The position numbers and the translations under genes were made by a program. Positions 8,181 to 18,257 of a stretch of DNA of 64,000 bases are shown here, in pieces. Position 1 is the stretch's first letter, and the number at the start of each line of letters is the position of its first letter. This DNA comes from JAEXOD01 sp963663265 (GTDB lineage: Bacteria > Bacteroidota > Ignavibacteria > Ignavibacteriales > Melioribacteraceae), in contig CAXXXM010000004.1 of assembly GCA_963663265.2 (NCBI GenBank), forward strand, positions 241,769-305,768, given 5' to 3'. Under the pieces are notes generated by a model, which saw only the letters and a list, made by a program, of their open reading frames with translations, searched no databases and had not been told where the DNA came from.

Positions 8181-9329
8181 TTAGTTTATTACCTTAAATT
8201 CAATTCTTCTGTTCATTGCTCTTCCATCAGCAGTTTTATTATCTGCAATTGGATTCTTTTCGCCATAACCAACAGTTTTAATTCTGTCAGCTTTAACACC
8301 ACGAGCAATCAAATAATTCTTTACAACATCAGCACGTCTTTCAGATAATTTCTGATTTGAACCTTCTGAGCCAATATTATCAGTATGACCTTGAACTTCA
8401 ACTTTAATATCAGGATTTTGTAACATAACTAAAGCAGTATGGAACAAAATTGGATATGATTCAGCAGTAAATTTTGAACTGTTGTTATCAAAATTAACAC
8501 CAACCAAAACCCAGCTATTATCAGTTGCATTATAACCATAAGCTGAATTATTTACTCCACCATTATCTTTAGCAGGTACTTCTTTTACTATTTCGCGTGG
8601 AATATATTTTTTAACAATGTTTTCAATTCTTTCGTAATCAACAGGATCATTTGGGTTATCTATTTTAATACCATCATATAATTGGCAAATTTTTGAAGGT
8701 TCGCCTTTTTCAAAGAAATAGTTAACGCCTAAATCAAAAGTTGCATATGAATCAAATTCGCCACCAATTAAACCACCACCGTTTCCAGCTCCATACGCAC
8801 CATCAAATTTTGTATTAGCAACTGATGAAAAAGCTAATTCACCAATCAATGTCCAATTTTCATCAATTTTGTATTCAGCACCAACACCAAAGTTGATTGT
8901 ATAATCCAATGTGTTATCACCAATTGCAACAGCATCAGGACCATCACTTGGAGAAAACATTACAGCACCTAAACCGGCAAGGAAGTAAGGTGAAACAACT
9001 TCACAGGGTGTTAGATAATACAACAAATTTAAATCGAGTGCAAAAGTTGAAGTTGAAGCAGTAATTTTTTTATTAGCTGCATTTGTGTAAAAACCTTCTA
9101 AATATAAATATTTTAAATCGCCTTTTACAGCAACATGTTCTGAAAAATATCTACTAACTGAAACATGTCCACCATAATTAATATTAGATGTCCATCCTAA
9201 ATTGTGGCTAATATATTTAGGATATGTCACACCGAAACCAACTGACCATGCATCTTTTACTGCCTGTGCATTGATCGAGAAGGATAAAAACAAAATAAAA
9301 AAAGCTATAAGTGTACTTATTTTTCGCAT
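8181..9329 (-). CDS. OmpA-family outer-membrane protein
   Basis: This is a 382-residue protein with a signal peptide (ending INAQA), an N-terminal eight-strand-type beta-barrel region (about residues 25-210), a linker, and a C-terminal OmpA/MotB peptidoglycan-binding domain. The latter is marked by VEVQGHTDNIGSEGSNQ, LSERRADVVKNYL and the closing RAMNRRIEFKV. Such proteins anchor the outer membrane to peptidoglycan. GAGAGG lies a few bases before the ATG. The gene is single, with a strong terminator directly behind it, and is probably well expressed. The barrel is divergent, so any pore function is unproven. Confidence 0.9.
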   Translation of the reverse strand: MRKISTLIAFFILFLSFSINAQAVKDAWSVGFGVTYPKYISHNLGWTSNINYGGHVSVSRYFSEHVAVKGDLKYLYLEGFYTNAANKKITASTSTFALDLNLLYYLTPCEVVSPYFLAGLGAVMFSPSDGPDAVAIGDNTLDYTINFGVGAEYKIDENWTLIGELAFSSVANTKFDGAYGAGNGGGLIGGEFDSYATFDLGVNYFFEKGEPSKICQLYDGIKIDNPNDPVDYERIENIVKKYIPREIVKEVPAKDNGGVNNSAYGYNATDNSWVLVGVNFDNNSSKFTAESYPILFHTALVMLQNPDIKVEVQGHTDNIGSEGSNQKLSERRADVVKNYLIARGVKADRIKTVGYGEKNPIADNKTADGRAMNRRIEFKVIN

Positions 9330-9650
9330 TTCTGCCTCTCTTGATTATCAAATAAAACTTTATTTAAATAAAAAAAATTATCTTCTACAATTTGTGCATT
9401 AATTTAAATTAAAAATACTTAAATAGCAAATATTTATTGATGATAATTCAATATTGCCAGATTTTCAAAAGTTGTTTTTTTTATAGTAACAAATTTAATA
9501 AGAAAATATAGTAATTATCAACTCTTTTTGAAAAAAGTATTATTATTTTTTTATGAATTGAATTTATATATATTATTGTTTAAATAGCAAGTAAATTGTT
9601 GTGAATTATGCACAATTATCATGTTTTTATAAAAAATTAGGGATTTACTT
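9330..9650. other. Divergent intergenic region with promoters for two secreted-protein genes
   Basis: About 320 bp of very AT-rich DNA separate ompA (minus) and the FG-GAP gene (plus). Both promoters must lie here, but I could not pick convincing boxes. One symmetric site, TTGTGAATTATGCACAA at 9599-9615 (5-bp arms, 7-bp centre), lies about 35 bp before the FG-GAP start codon and could be an operator. The word TTAAATAGCAA occurs twice, near 9420 and 9580. Confidence 0.4.
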
Positions 9651-11684
9651 ATGAAATTTAAAAATGTACTTATTATTATGTTCAGTTTTTATAACTTAGC
9701 TTTTGGTCAGAATTGGTTAAAAGTTGATTCAATATTTTCTCCATTAGGGGTCGGAGTATCAACTTTTTCAAATCCTTTTTTATTTGATTATGATAACGAT
9801 GGGTATAAGGATTTATTTTTAGGGACTTCTGAAATGGAAACAAAGTTTTACAGATGTAAATCAGGTTCTGTTCTTCCTTCTGCTTACAGCTCTGTAAATT
9901 TACTTCAACAAGTATATGCAAATGGATATCAAAACACAAACTCATACTATCCGGTTCTTGTTGATATTGACAATGATTCAAATTACGAATTAATTATTGG
10001 TGGATTTAATGGTTTAATTATGTATAAAAATCTCGGAACATACAATGACCCAAGTTGGATAAAAATAGATACGGCTTTTTCTGATGTAAATCCACATGTA
10101 GGTTCTGATGCAAAACCAGCATTTGTAGACATTGACAACGATGGTGATTTGGATCTCTTTATGGGTATTGGGGAATCCTTATTAGGAGGTCCAACAGCCG
10201 GAATATTAATGGGTTTTAGAAATACTGGAGATGCAAACAATCCACTTTATCAGTTGGATAATAATTTAACAAGTGGTATTAGTGATGCAGGAATAAATAA
10301 CTTCCCTACCTTTGCTGATATTGATAACGATGGCGATTTCGATTTATTGATTGGCAGAGACTTGCAAACATTTCAATTTTATAAAAATACCGGAACCGAT
10401 AAAACACCTACATGGACACCAAACTCCTCTGTATTTTCTGGAGTTGAAAGCACAACCTATTGGAAATCACCTCAATTAGTTGATTTAGATAATGATAATG
10501 ATTTTGACTTATTATATGGAACTTCTGATGGAAATTTATACTACTATCAAAATGTAGGAACAATTTCGGCTCCAAGCTACATTTATAAAAGTGATTACTT
10601 CAAAATAATTAAAAACGATGGGAATGCAGCTTCAATGTCCATTGCAGATTTTGACAATGATGGTGATTATGATTTTGTTAGTGGCAGCTGGTTAAAAAAG
10701 TTCAATTACTATAAAAATAATGGAACCCCAATTGAACCTGTTTTTGCAAAATCTACTTCTTCTTTTACAGGCTTATCAACAACAAGTGCATATGCAAACC
10801 CAGAGTTTGTTGATTTAGATAATGATGGTGATTTTGACATTGTTTCAGGTATGCTTAATGGTAAGTTACAATGCTGGATAAACAACAATGGAGTTTTTCA
10901 AGCAAATACTACTACATTTGCAAATATTTTTGTTAGTGGATTCAGCAGTCCTGCTTTTGGAGACTTGGATAACGATGGAGATATGGATTTATTGTTAGCC
11001 TCCGAAGAAAGTTCTGAAACTGCTTTTTATGTAAACGACAATGGCACATTTACATTAGATAATTCATTTATGAGAAATGTTATTTTTGAAAGTTCTATTA
11101 ACCCAACATTTTCGGATATAGATAACGATAATGATTTAGATTTAGTTTTTGGAAATAGCTGGGGTGAATATATTTATTACGAAAACATTGGTACTTCTTC
11201 AGCTCCTAATTGGGAATTAAATACTGAGATATTTAACGGTATTGAAGTAAACCAAAGGGCACATGTAGCTTTTGCTGATTTTGATGGAGATACTCGTAAA
11301 GACATGATATTAGCTGAGTATAATGGTACTTTTACTTACTATAAAAACTTATTTGCAGTTGTATCTGTTAATGATGAGACAGCTCCAATTATTCCAACAG
11401 ATATTTACATTTCTAACTACCCAAATCCGTTTAATCCAAGTACAACTTTTGAATTCAGCATAACTGAATACAGTTATGTAAGATTAACTATTTATAACAC
11501 AATTGGACAACAGATTTGCACTTTAACCGATCAGCCATATCAAGCCGGAATTAATAAAATTCATTTTAATTCAAATCAATTTAATCTATCATCAGGGGTT
11601 TATTTATACAGATTTGAAAGTAATGCAATTAATGGAAAAGGAAATAACCAAATTATGTCAGGTAAAATCATTTTAATGAAGTAA
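9651..11684 (+). CDS. Secreted FG-GAP/VCBS repeat protein with T9SS sorting tail
   Basis: A signal peptide (ending LAFGQ) is followed by ten repeats built on the Asp-rich core DIDNDGD, as in VDIDNDGDLDLFMG, ADIDNDGDFDLLIG and GDLDNDGDMDLLLA. This is the FG-GAP/VCBS pattern that folds as a calcium-binding beta-propeller blade. The last 85 residues hold the type A T9SS sorting domain, with SNYPNPFNPSTTFEF and a final GKIILMK. The protein is therefore probably exported across the outer membrane and bound at, or released from, the surface. The ligand is unknown. It is monocistronic, with a hairpin after the stop. Confidence 0.88.
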   Translation: MKFKNVLIIMFSFYNLAFGQNWLKVDSIFSPLGVGVSTFSNPFLFDYDNDGYKDLFLGTSEMETKFYRCKSGSVLPSAYSSVNLLQQVYANGYQNTNSYYPVLVDIDNDSNYELIIGGFNGLIMYKNLGTYNDPSWIKIDTAFSDVNPHVGSDAKPAFVDIDNDGDLDLFMGIGESLLGGPTAGILMGFRNTGDANNPLYQLDNNLTSGISDAGINNFPTFADIDNDGDFDLLIGRDLQTFQFYKNTGTDKTPTWTPNSSVFSGVESTTYWKSPQLVDLDNDNDFDLLYGTSDGNLYYYQNVGTISAPSYIYKSDYFKIIKNDGNAASMSIADFDNDGDYDFVSGSWLKKFNYYKNNGTPIEPVFAKSTSSFTGLSTTSAYANPEFVDLDNDGDFDIVSGMLNGKLQCWINNNGVFQANTTTFANIFVSGFSSPAFGDLDNDGDMDLLLASEESSETAFYVNDNGTFTLDNSFMRNVIFESSINPTFSDIDNDNDLDLVFGNSWGEYIYYENIGTSSAPNWELNTEIFNGIEVNQRAHVAFADFDGDTRKDMILAEYNGTFTYYKNLFAVVSVNDETAPIIPTDIYISNYPNPFNPSTTFEFSITEYSYVRLTIYNTIGQQICTLTDQPYQAGINKIHFNSNQFNLSSGVYLYRFESNAINGKGNNQIMSGKIILMK

Positions 11685-11692
11685 ATCATCTA

Positions 11693-11722
11693 TTCCCCAG
11701 CCGAAACAATCCGGCTGGGGAA
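11693..11722. terminator. Hairpin between convergent genes
   Basis: TTCCCCAGCCG (11693-11703) pairs perfectly with CGGCTGGGGAA (11712-11722) across an 8-nt loop. It sits 9 nt after the FG-GAP stop and 8 nt before the PBP1A stop, so it can serve both strands. The T-run is weak on both sides. Confidence 0.65.
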
Positions 11723-11729
11723 CTAAAAT

Positions 11730-13967
11730 TTATTCTTCGCTATTTTCCTGCATAAATTGATAATTTCTTTTTATATGTGCATCCGGACTTCCCGGAACAT
11801 CTTTTACATTTATAATATCAGTAATTATTCCTCCTCCGCAAGTGCCATCATAAACACGTGGATTTCCATCATTATAAATTGAATCATAACAAAAATCAAT
11901 ATAAATAACATTTCCATTTGCTGGCTTCTTAAATTCTTCCATTGGAAGTTCTAAGGATTCATAGATATCATGCATAAAAATAGCCCATATTGGCATTGCC
12001 GCACGACCACCCTGTCCATAACTACCTGTAAAAGTAATTCTTCTATCATCAAATCCTACCCACACACCGGCAGCTATTTGTGGAGTAAAACCCATAAACC
12101 ATGCATCAGCATAATCTTGAGTTGTACCGGTTTTACCACCGGCAGGTCTTCTAAAGTTAAAGCGGGATCTTGCTCCAGCAGCTGTTCCTTCATTAATTAC
12201 AGTTCCAAGCATATCGGTAATTATGTAGGCTGTTTCCTCACTTATTGCTTCATTGGAAGCGGTATTAAACGCTTCTAATAAAATACCTGATTTATCTTCA
12301 ATTTTTAGTATTGAAATCGGTTCAATATGAATCCCTTTGTTGGCAATAGTTTGATATACATTTAATAGTTCCAAAGGTGAAACTTCACCAGTTCCTAAAG
12401 ATATAGCAGGTACTAAATCAAGTGTACTCTTTATTCCCATTGCCTTCGCATTTTTACCCACTTCTTTTAGATCAACATACCCCTCATAAATCAATCGAGC
12501 CGAAATAATGTTTTTCGATTTTTTTAGTGCTTCACGTAAAGTAGTATAACCACCGGTATCCCCTTCAAAATTCCTTGGACTCCAGCCTTTGTAGGAGAAT
12601 GGAGCATTTAGTATTGGATAAGCTGGGTAAAGCCCATTATTTATTGCGGTTAAATAAATTATTGGCTTGAAAGATGAACCCGGCTGTCTCTTAATTTGAG
12701 TTGTATGATTTAAACCTAAACCGGCATTGTTTTCTCTTCCCCCAATCATTGCTCTAATTTCGCCTGTTTTCACATCCATTGCCACAAAACCAACTTCTAT
12801 GTTGGTAGCAATTCTTTTTACTTCTGCAATAAAACTTGGATTAGTTTTAAGATTTGCCAATACTCTCTGTTTTTCATTATTATTCTTTGCTTTCTTATAT
12901 TCCGGAGTTTCTTTAGCAAATTTAACTATTAAACTACTTAACAAATCCTTATATCTATCCCAATTCCAAAATTTATTAAAATCCTGTTGAAATGGATTAA
13001 GGTGCTTTTCAACAGCAGAATTAGCAATTTTCTGCATTCGACTATCAAGCGTTGTATATATTGAAAGTCCATCTTCATACAAATCTAAACCACGTGCTTG
13101 AGTCCATTTTTCCATCTGCTGTCTAATATATTCAACAAAATGAGGAGAAACATCGCTTTTAAACTTACTTTTAACTTTCTCAATATTTACTTTTATTGGC
13201 AATAGTCTATATTCTTTATATTTACGTTCAGTTATAAATTCTGTTTCATATAATCTCGAAATAATCAAATTTCTACGTTGTAAAGCATTATTATATTTTC
13301 TAACAGGATCGTAATGAACAGATGATTTTAATAATCCAATTAATACTGCTGCTTCGGGAACATTTAACTCTTTAGCTGTTTTATTAAAGTATAATTTTGC
13401 AGCCATTTCAATACCATATGCACCATTTCCAAAATATGATTGGTTTAAATACATCTCTAAGATTTCATTTTTAGTATATTTCTTCTCTATTTGAACAGCA
13501 GTAATCCACTCTCTTACCTTTCTAACAACCGTTTCAAAAGAAGATTCATTTTTATCCTTCAAACTATAAATATTTTTTGCAAGCTGTTGAGTGATAGTAC
13601 TTGCCCCCTGCCTGCTGCCAAGCATAGTTTTTACCATTGCTTTAATAAAACGATCTACATCAACACCCCAATGTTTGTAAAATTTAACATCTTCAGTTGC
13701 AATTAAGGCGTTCACCACACTTTTATTAATTTCTTTGATATTAACCTTAACTCTGTTTTCTCTAAAGAATTGTCCTATTAATTCCCCATCGATACTATAT
13801 ACATTGCTTGCAAGCATTGGTTTTGGGTTTTCAAGTTCTTCAACAGGAGGAAGCCCTTGAATAACATAATAAAGAAACCAAACAAACAAAACAAGAAATA
13901 CAGCACCTGTTAAAGTTATTATATAACGCCATTTACTTATTTTGTTTTTACTTATTTGTTTTGCCAT
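11730..13967 (-). CDS. Bifunctional penicillin-binding protein 1A
   Basis: This class A PBP polymerises lipid II and cross-links peptidoglycan. It has one N-terminal membrane helix (about residues 14-36). The glycosyltransferase domain carries TEDVKFYKHWGVD (catalytic Glu 92) and GASTITQQLAKN (121-132). The transpeptidase domain has SSFK (catalytic Ser 431), SKN (484-486) and KTGT (612-615). At 745 residues it is of normal PBP1A size. An insert rich in Lys/Asn around residues 320-390 is longer than the core fold needs. It is followed by the LpxH gene 4 nt upstream in the same direction, so the two envelope genes are probably co-transcribed. Confidence 0.95.
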   Translation of the reverse strand: MAKQISKNKISKWRYIITLTGAVFLVLFVWFLYYVIQGLPPVEELENPKPMLASNVYSIDGELIGQFFRENRVKVNIKEINKSVVNALIATEDVKFYKHWGVDVDRFIKAMVKTMLGSRQGASTITQQLAKNIYSLKDKNESSFETVVRKVREWITAVQIEKKYTKNEILEMYLNQSYFGNGAYGIEMAAKLYFNKTAKELNVPEAAVLIGLLKSSVHYDPVRKYNNALQRRNLIISRLYETEFITERKYKEYRLLPIKVNIEKVKSKFKSDVSPHFVEYIRQQMEKWTQARGLDLYEDGLSIYTTLDSRMQKIANSAVEKHLNPFQQDFNKFWNWDRYKDLLSSLIVKFAKETPEYKKAKNNNEKQRVLANLKTNPSFIAEVKRIATNIEVGFVAMDVKTGEIRAMIGGRENNAGLGLNHTTQIKRQPGSSFKPIIYLTAINNGLYPAYPILNAPFSYKGWSPRNFEGDTGGYTTLREALKKSKNIISARLIYEGYVDLKEVGKNAKAMGIKSTLDLVPAISLGTGEVSPLELLNVYQTIANKGIHIEPISILKIEDKSGILLEAFNTASNEAISEETAYIITDMLGTVINEGTAAGARSRFNFRRPAGGKTGTTQDYADAWFMGFTPQIAAGVWVGFDDRRITFTGSYGQGGRAAMPIWAIFMHDIYESLELPMEEFKKPANGNVIYIDFCYDSIYNDGNPRVYDGTCGGGIITDIINVKDVPGSPDAHIKRNYQFMQENSEE

Positions 13968-13971
13968 TGTC

Positions 13972-14700
13972 TTACCAATTTATTATATCAAACTTATTGT
14001 CTTTATATATTCCGTAACATGGTTGTTCTAACCATGAACCTAAATTAATGTAATAACCATTATTGTATTTAGTCAGTTCTCTTTTGTGCGAATGCCCAAA
14101 TATAACAAAATCAAATCCATTATCAATTTTCAATTTTGCTGCTTCCAATAATCCATCAATTTCTCCATAATTTTTCCCATTTGTAAAATCCCTGCTCTTT
14201 TTACTTGTATTTTTGGCAATCCAGATACCAAAATCAGGATGTATTAATGAATACAATGTTTGAATAAATTTATTTCTTAAAACAAATTTTAATATTTTGT
14301 ATCCAAGGTCATTTTTAACTAAACCATCACCATGCCCTAAAAAAAACTTTTTATTACTTATTAGAACTTCAATTTCTGTTTTAAATACTTCAACACCTAA
14401 ATAATCATGAAAAAAACTCTTATGTAAAAAATCATGATTCCCAATCAAATACTTAATAACAACACTATTATCTGTTAATTCTTTAATTTTTGTAAAAAGT
14501 CGGAAATTCCCTTTTTGTATAACCTGTTCATACTCAAACCAATAGTCAAAAAGATCACCTAATATATATAATGTGGTTCCTGAAATGTTAATACTATCTA
14601 AAAAATTCAAAAGCTTTTCTTCCTTTATTACCTCTTCTTCTTTTGAACTTAATCCTAAATGAATATCAGATATAAAATAAGTGCTATTTTTCACAGTCAA
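13972..14700 (-). CDS. lpxH: LpxH-type UDP-2,3-diacylglucosamine diphosphatase
   Basis: This calcineurin-like phosphoesterase has the metal motifs FISDIHLGL, GDLFDYWFEY, IGNHDF and FGHSHKRE in order. The GDLFDYW form and the 242-residue length match LpxH, which hydrolyses UDP-2,3-diacylglucosamine to lipid X in lipid A synthesis at the inner-membrane face. Neighbouring PBP1A supports an envelope role. A generic metallophosphoesterase is the alternative. The gene ends 4 nt before the PBP1A start. Confidence 0.82.
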   Translation of the reverse strand: MTVKNSTYFISDIHLGLSSKEEEVIKEEKLLNFLDSINISGTTLYILGDLFDYWFEYEQVIQKGNFRLFTKIKELTDNSVVIKYLIGNHDFLHKSFFHDYLGVEVFKTEIEVLISNKKFFLGHGDGLVKNDLGYKILKFVLRNKFIQTLYSLIHPDFGIWIAKNTSKKSRDFTNGKNYGEIDGLLEAAKLKIDNGFDFVIFGHSHKRELTKYNNGYYINLGSWLEQPCYGIYKDNKFDIINW

Positions 14701-14775
14701 CTTGAAAATAATTAAATTTTAATTATACAATTATTTTAGATAAAATTAAATATAATTCTATTATTATAACAATAC

Positions 14776-16449
14776 TTAGCGTTTATAAAGACTTAATAAT
14801 AACCGGTTATTTGGATCAAATCTTAACTTATCAACATTTTTGGACTTTGATAATAACAATGTAGTATCTTTCGAGCTTATGTAAAAACTACATATATCAT
14901 CTTTTTTTTCATCAGTATCAAACATAACTTCAAGCGGGAAATAATATTCATAACCATTTTGCTTGAAGTGAATTTTTGTACCTTCAGATGAAACAGAAAG
15001 CGAATATTCCAGACTAATTTTCCCCTTCCCTTTGTATACCCATTGTTCAAAAAATTTGCTAAGATTTTTCTTTGAAATACTTTCACATACTAACTTAAAA
15101 TCCTCTGTTGAGGCATTTTTATATTTAAATTTTTCATAATACGTTTTCAAAGAAAGAAAAAACAATTTATCCCCCAATTCATTTCTTAACATATGTAAAA
15201 TCCATGCTCCCTTATTATAAACAAGCCTATCGAACAAACTGCATGTAGGATTATATAACGTGCTTTCAGTAAATTCACCTTTTAATGAATTCATCTTTTT
15301 TACCAAACCATCTTTACCAATTACATTTTCATAATAAAGTGCCTCGGAATAAGTCGCAAAGCCTTCATTAAGCCAAATATCTTTCCAATCCTTTAAACCA
15401 ATAGCATTCCCCCACCATTGATGAGCTAATTCATGAACGTATATTGATTCATTTGATTGAGGAGCTTTTACTAAACCTCTCCCCATACCTGTAATCGTTT
15501 GATGTTCCATTGCCCCCATTTTCCAAGTAATTTCAGCCAATCCATATTTCTCATTAATAAATGGATAAGTACCAAATAACTTAGAAAATATCTGAATCCC
15601 TCTTTTATGTGGTTGAAAATCCAAGAACTCCTCAATTGAACTTTCATCTAAAAAATAATATACAAGCCGAGTAGTATCATTATTTTCATCAACAACATAA
15701 TCCTCAAAAAATTTATAATCACCGGAATAAATTGCAAATAGATAGGTTGATAACTCATTTAATGTTTTATAAGTATAACTAATTTTATTTTCTCTAATTA
15801 CAGAAGACTCAAAAAGCCCATTAGAAATTGACACATATTTTTTATCATTTGTAATCGTGGTTTCAAACAAAGCCTTATCATCAGGTTTATCATTACAAGG
15901 GAACCAAGTTGAAGCAAATATTGGTTCACTTAAAGAGTATATCAAATCTAAATTATTAATCTTATCAAAAACAAACGAACCAAAGCCTTTTGGTTTTGGT
16001 TTCCCTTTATAAGTGACTTTAATAATAAAATTATTGTTTTCAGAATAATTATTGATTACTAAATAATTATTTTTATATACGTATTTTGCTGGGTTATTAT
16101 TAAAATAAACTTTTGATATAGTAAAACCATCAACAAAGTTTAAAATAACCTCAGAAATTTTAGTTTTTAGAGAACCATTAATAACTACATCTGCTTGAAT
16201 TTCTTGAGATTTGGGAAATAATTCAATATTTATTGAATATTTTTTAACATCAATTTGATTTTGTTCATTTTTTATGTAATTTAAAAAAGAAGAATCTATT
16301 CTAATATCTAATGTTATTTCTTTTTTACTAAGAAAATTGATAACATTATGTAATTTTGAAAAAAAATTATTTTGCTTTAGTAAAAAAATACTAATCAAAA
16401 CAAATACTGTTAATGAAAAAATATAATAATAATTTTTCTTGACTTTCAT
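14776..16449 (-). CDS. M1-family zinc aminopeptidase, membrane-anchored
   Basis: The gluzincin site HELAHQ (His 339, Glu 340, His 343) is followed by WLNEGFATYSE with Glu 362, giving HExxH-x18-E. The substrate-recognition motif appears as GAMEH (312-316) instead of the usual GAMEN, a last-residue change at the exopeptidase loop. The N-terminus has a hydrophobic segment (about residues 8-24) that may be an uncleaved anchor or signal. At 557 residues it lacks the large C-terminal helical domain of PepN and resembles short bacterial M1 forms. It probably degrades peptides in the periplasm or outside. Confidence 0.88.
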   Translation of the reverse strand: MKVKKNYYYIFSLTVFVLISIFLLKQNNFFSKLHNVINFLSKKEITLDIRIDSSFLNYIKNEQNQIDVKKYSINIELFPKSQEIQADVVINGSLKTKISEVILNFVDGFTISKVYFNNNPAKYVYKNNYLVINNYSENNNFIIKVTYKGKPKPKGFGSFVFDKINNLDLIYSLSEPIFASTWFPCNDKPDDKALFETTITNDKKYVSISNGLFESSVIRENKISYTYKTLNELSTYLFAIYSGDYKFFEDYVVDENNDTTRLVYYFLDESSIEEFLDFQPHKRGIQIFSKLFGTYPFINEKYGLAEITWKMGAMEHQTITGMGRGLVKAPQSNESIYVHELAHQWWGNAIGLKDWKDIWLNEGFATYSEALYYENVIGKDGLVKKMNSLKGEFTESTLYNPTCSLFDRLVYNKGAWILHMLRNELGDKLFFLSLKTYYEKFKYKNASTEDFKLVCESISKKNLSKFFEQWVYKGKGKISLEYSLSVSSEGTKIHFKQNGYEYYFPLEVMFDTDEKKDDICSFYISSKDTTLLLSKSKNVDKLRFDPNNRLLLSLYKR

Positions 16450-16547
16450 ATAACTTATAGGTAAATAATTATACTTAATTGATATTTTTGAGTATTAAAT
16501 AATTCCATATACAAAATAATAAATTTATGAATATTTAGCGAGGGAAA

Positions 16548-17783
16548 ATGCAATTTACAGGTTCGTCATTATTACGTGATACTTTGACTCTTATATTAGC
16601 CGGTGGACAAGGTGAAAGGTTACTTCCCTTAACCAAGCTTAGAACCAAACCATCTGTACCGTTTGGTGGTAAGTATAGAATAATTGACTTTGCGTTATCA
16701 AATTGTTTAAACTCTGGCTTAAGAAAAATCTACGTATTAACACAGTACAAGTCTGATTCCCTTAATCAACATTTGTACGAAGCATGGAGCATTTTTAATC
16801 CTGAACTGGGCGAGTTTATTTACTCAGTTCCTCCACAACAGAAAGTAAGCAATAATTGGTATTTAGGTACAGCTAACGCCATTTTCCAAAACTTAAACTT
16901 TTTGGAAGCCGGTAAATACAAATGGGTTTTAATCCTTTCCGGTGATCATATTTATAAAATGGACTATTTGAAAATGTTGCAAAATCATGTTGATAAAAAA
17001 GCCGATTTGTCAATAGCATCCATGAATGTGCCAACCGATATTGCCAATCGATTTGGCGTAATAGAAATTGATGAAAATTATAAAGTGTTATCATTTTTAG
17101 AAAAACCGGCTAATCCTCCTGTTATTCCGGATAGACCGGGTGAGTCTTTTGTGAATATGGGTATTTATATTTTTAATGTTCAAACTCTTCATAATATTCT
17201 AAAACATATGGAATCCGAAGGGATTGAAAACAACGATTTTGGAAAAGATGTAATTCCATATATGATTAAAAATGGTTACGAAGTTGTTGCTTATAAATTT
17301 CAGGATGAAAATAAAAAAGAACAACCTTACTGGGTTGATGTTGGCACAATTGATAGTTATTATGCTGCAAGCATGGATTTAATTAGTGTACATCCAGATT
17401 TTAATTTGTATGACAGTAATTGGCCATTAAGGACAAAACAATTACAGTATCCACCTGCAAAAACTCTTTCTCATGAAGGAGAACGTGTTGGTAGAGTGCT
17501 TAATTCATTAATTTCTGATGGTACTATTGTATCCGGCGGTTTGGTTGAAAGATCAATACTTGGTTTTAATGTTAGAATTAACAGTTATGCTTATGTTACC
17601 GATTCCATTATTATGGATAATGTAACCATTAACCGACATGCACGCATTAGAAGAGCCATTATTGATAAAAACGTTGTAATCCCTGAACATGCTGAAATTG
17701 GCTTTGACAGCGATACCGATAGAAAACGTTTTACTGTTTCCGAAACAGGTATTGTTGTAATACCTAAGAATTACGTATTTTAG
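16548..17783 (+). CDS. glgC: Glucose-1-phosphate adenylyltransferase
   Basis: GlgC makes ADP-glucose from glucose-1-phosphate and ATP, the control point of glycogen synthesis. The nucleotide motif LILAGGQGERLLPLT, then KPSVPFGGKYRIIDF, LSGDHIYKMDY and EKPANPP mark the catalytic domain. The C-terminal third is a left-handed beta-helix (SLISDGTIVSGGLVERSILG). The 411-residue length is standard. GCGAGGG precedes the ATG. No other glg gene is adjacent. It is divergent from the aminopeptidase gene and ends in a strong terminator. Confidence 0.96.
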   Translation: MQFTGSSLLRDTLTLILAGGQGERLLPLTKLRTKPSVPFGGKYRIIDFALSNCLNSGLRKIYVLTQYKSDSLNQHLYEAWSIFNPELGEFIYSVPPQQKVSNNWYLGTANAIFQNLNFLEAGKYKWVLILSGDHIYKMDYLKMLQNHVDKKADLSIASMNVPTDIANRFGVIEIDENYKVLSFLEKPANPPVIPDRPGESFVNMGIYIFNVQTLHNILKHMESEGIENNDFGKDVIPYMIKNGYEVVAYKFQDENKKEQPYWVDVGTIDSYYAASMDLISVHPDFNLYDSNWPLRTKQLQYPPAKTLSHEGERVGRVLNSLISDGTIVSGGLVERSILGFNVRINSYAYVTDSIIMDNVTINRHARIRRAIIDKNVVIPEHAEIGFDSDTDRKRFTVSETGIVVIPKNYVF

Positions 17784-17803
17784 TTTTATTTTTAATAATT
17801 GAT

Positions 17804-17828
17804 AAAAGCCGGATTATTTCCGGCTTTT
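17804..17828 (+). terminator. Intrinsic terminator of glgC
   Basis: AAAAGCCGGA (17804-17813) pairs with TCCGGCTTTT (17819-17828) across a 5-nt loop; the right arm runs into six T. It lies 20 nt after the glgC stop. Confidence 0.92.
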
Positions 17829-17877
17829 TTGTTTTTAAATAAAAAAATGCCGTAAAACGTTTTTTGTTGAGTGGCAT

Positions 17878-18250
17878 TCAATAATTCAAAATTAAAAATT
17901 TAGAATTAAAAATTAATAGTAAACGGCTATTCAATAATTCAACCTTTAACCTTCATAACTTAACACCCCACTTCCAAATTGTCTGAACCATGATTATTAT
18001 AATTATTGCGTTTTAGGAATAAACAACAAATAAAAGCGAAACATGATATGTGATTAAACACAAGACCCAGCAGTTCGAAATATCAATAGCAAACGTAAAA
18101 ACAAAATATTATGCCCCAGCATGGGCGACAGGTCATTTAAAACGAGACAAATGACGAAAAGCAGTTAATAGTAAAAAAAATAGCCGTTGAAAGTTTTTCC
18201 TTCAACGGCTATTCAATAATTCAAAATTAAAAATTTAGAATTAAAAATTA
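17878..18250. repeat. Non-coding repeat-bearing spacer
   Basis: No gene is seen between glgC and the adhesin gene. The spacer holds two copies of an AT-rich repeat (about 17884-17917 and 18217-18250) whose core reads TTCAAAATTAAAAATTTAG then AATTAAAAATTA. A third copy is at 51611-51641. Between them, 18065-18131 is a worn right arm of the hairpin cassette found at 37-39 and 61 kb: a decayed first stem, the linker TATCAATAG, then CCCC-AGCA-TGGG followed by CGACA. Confidence 0.65.
18172..18211 (-). terminator. Intrinsic terminator of the adhesin-like gene
   Basis: TAGCCGTTGAA (18181-18191) and TTCAACGGCTA (18201-18211) form an 11-bp stem. On the minus strand it is followed by eight T. The AT-rich repeat lies between the gene's stop and this hairpin. 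Confidence 0.85.
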
Positions 18251-18257
18251 TTTGATA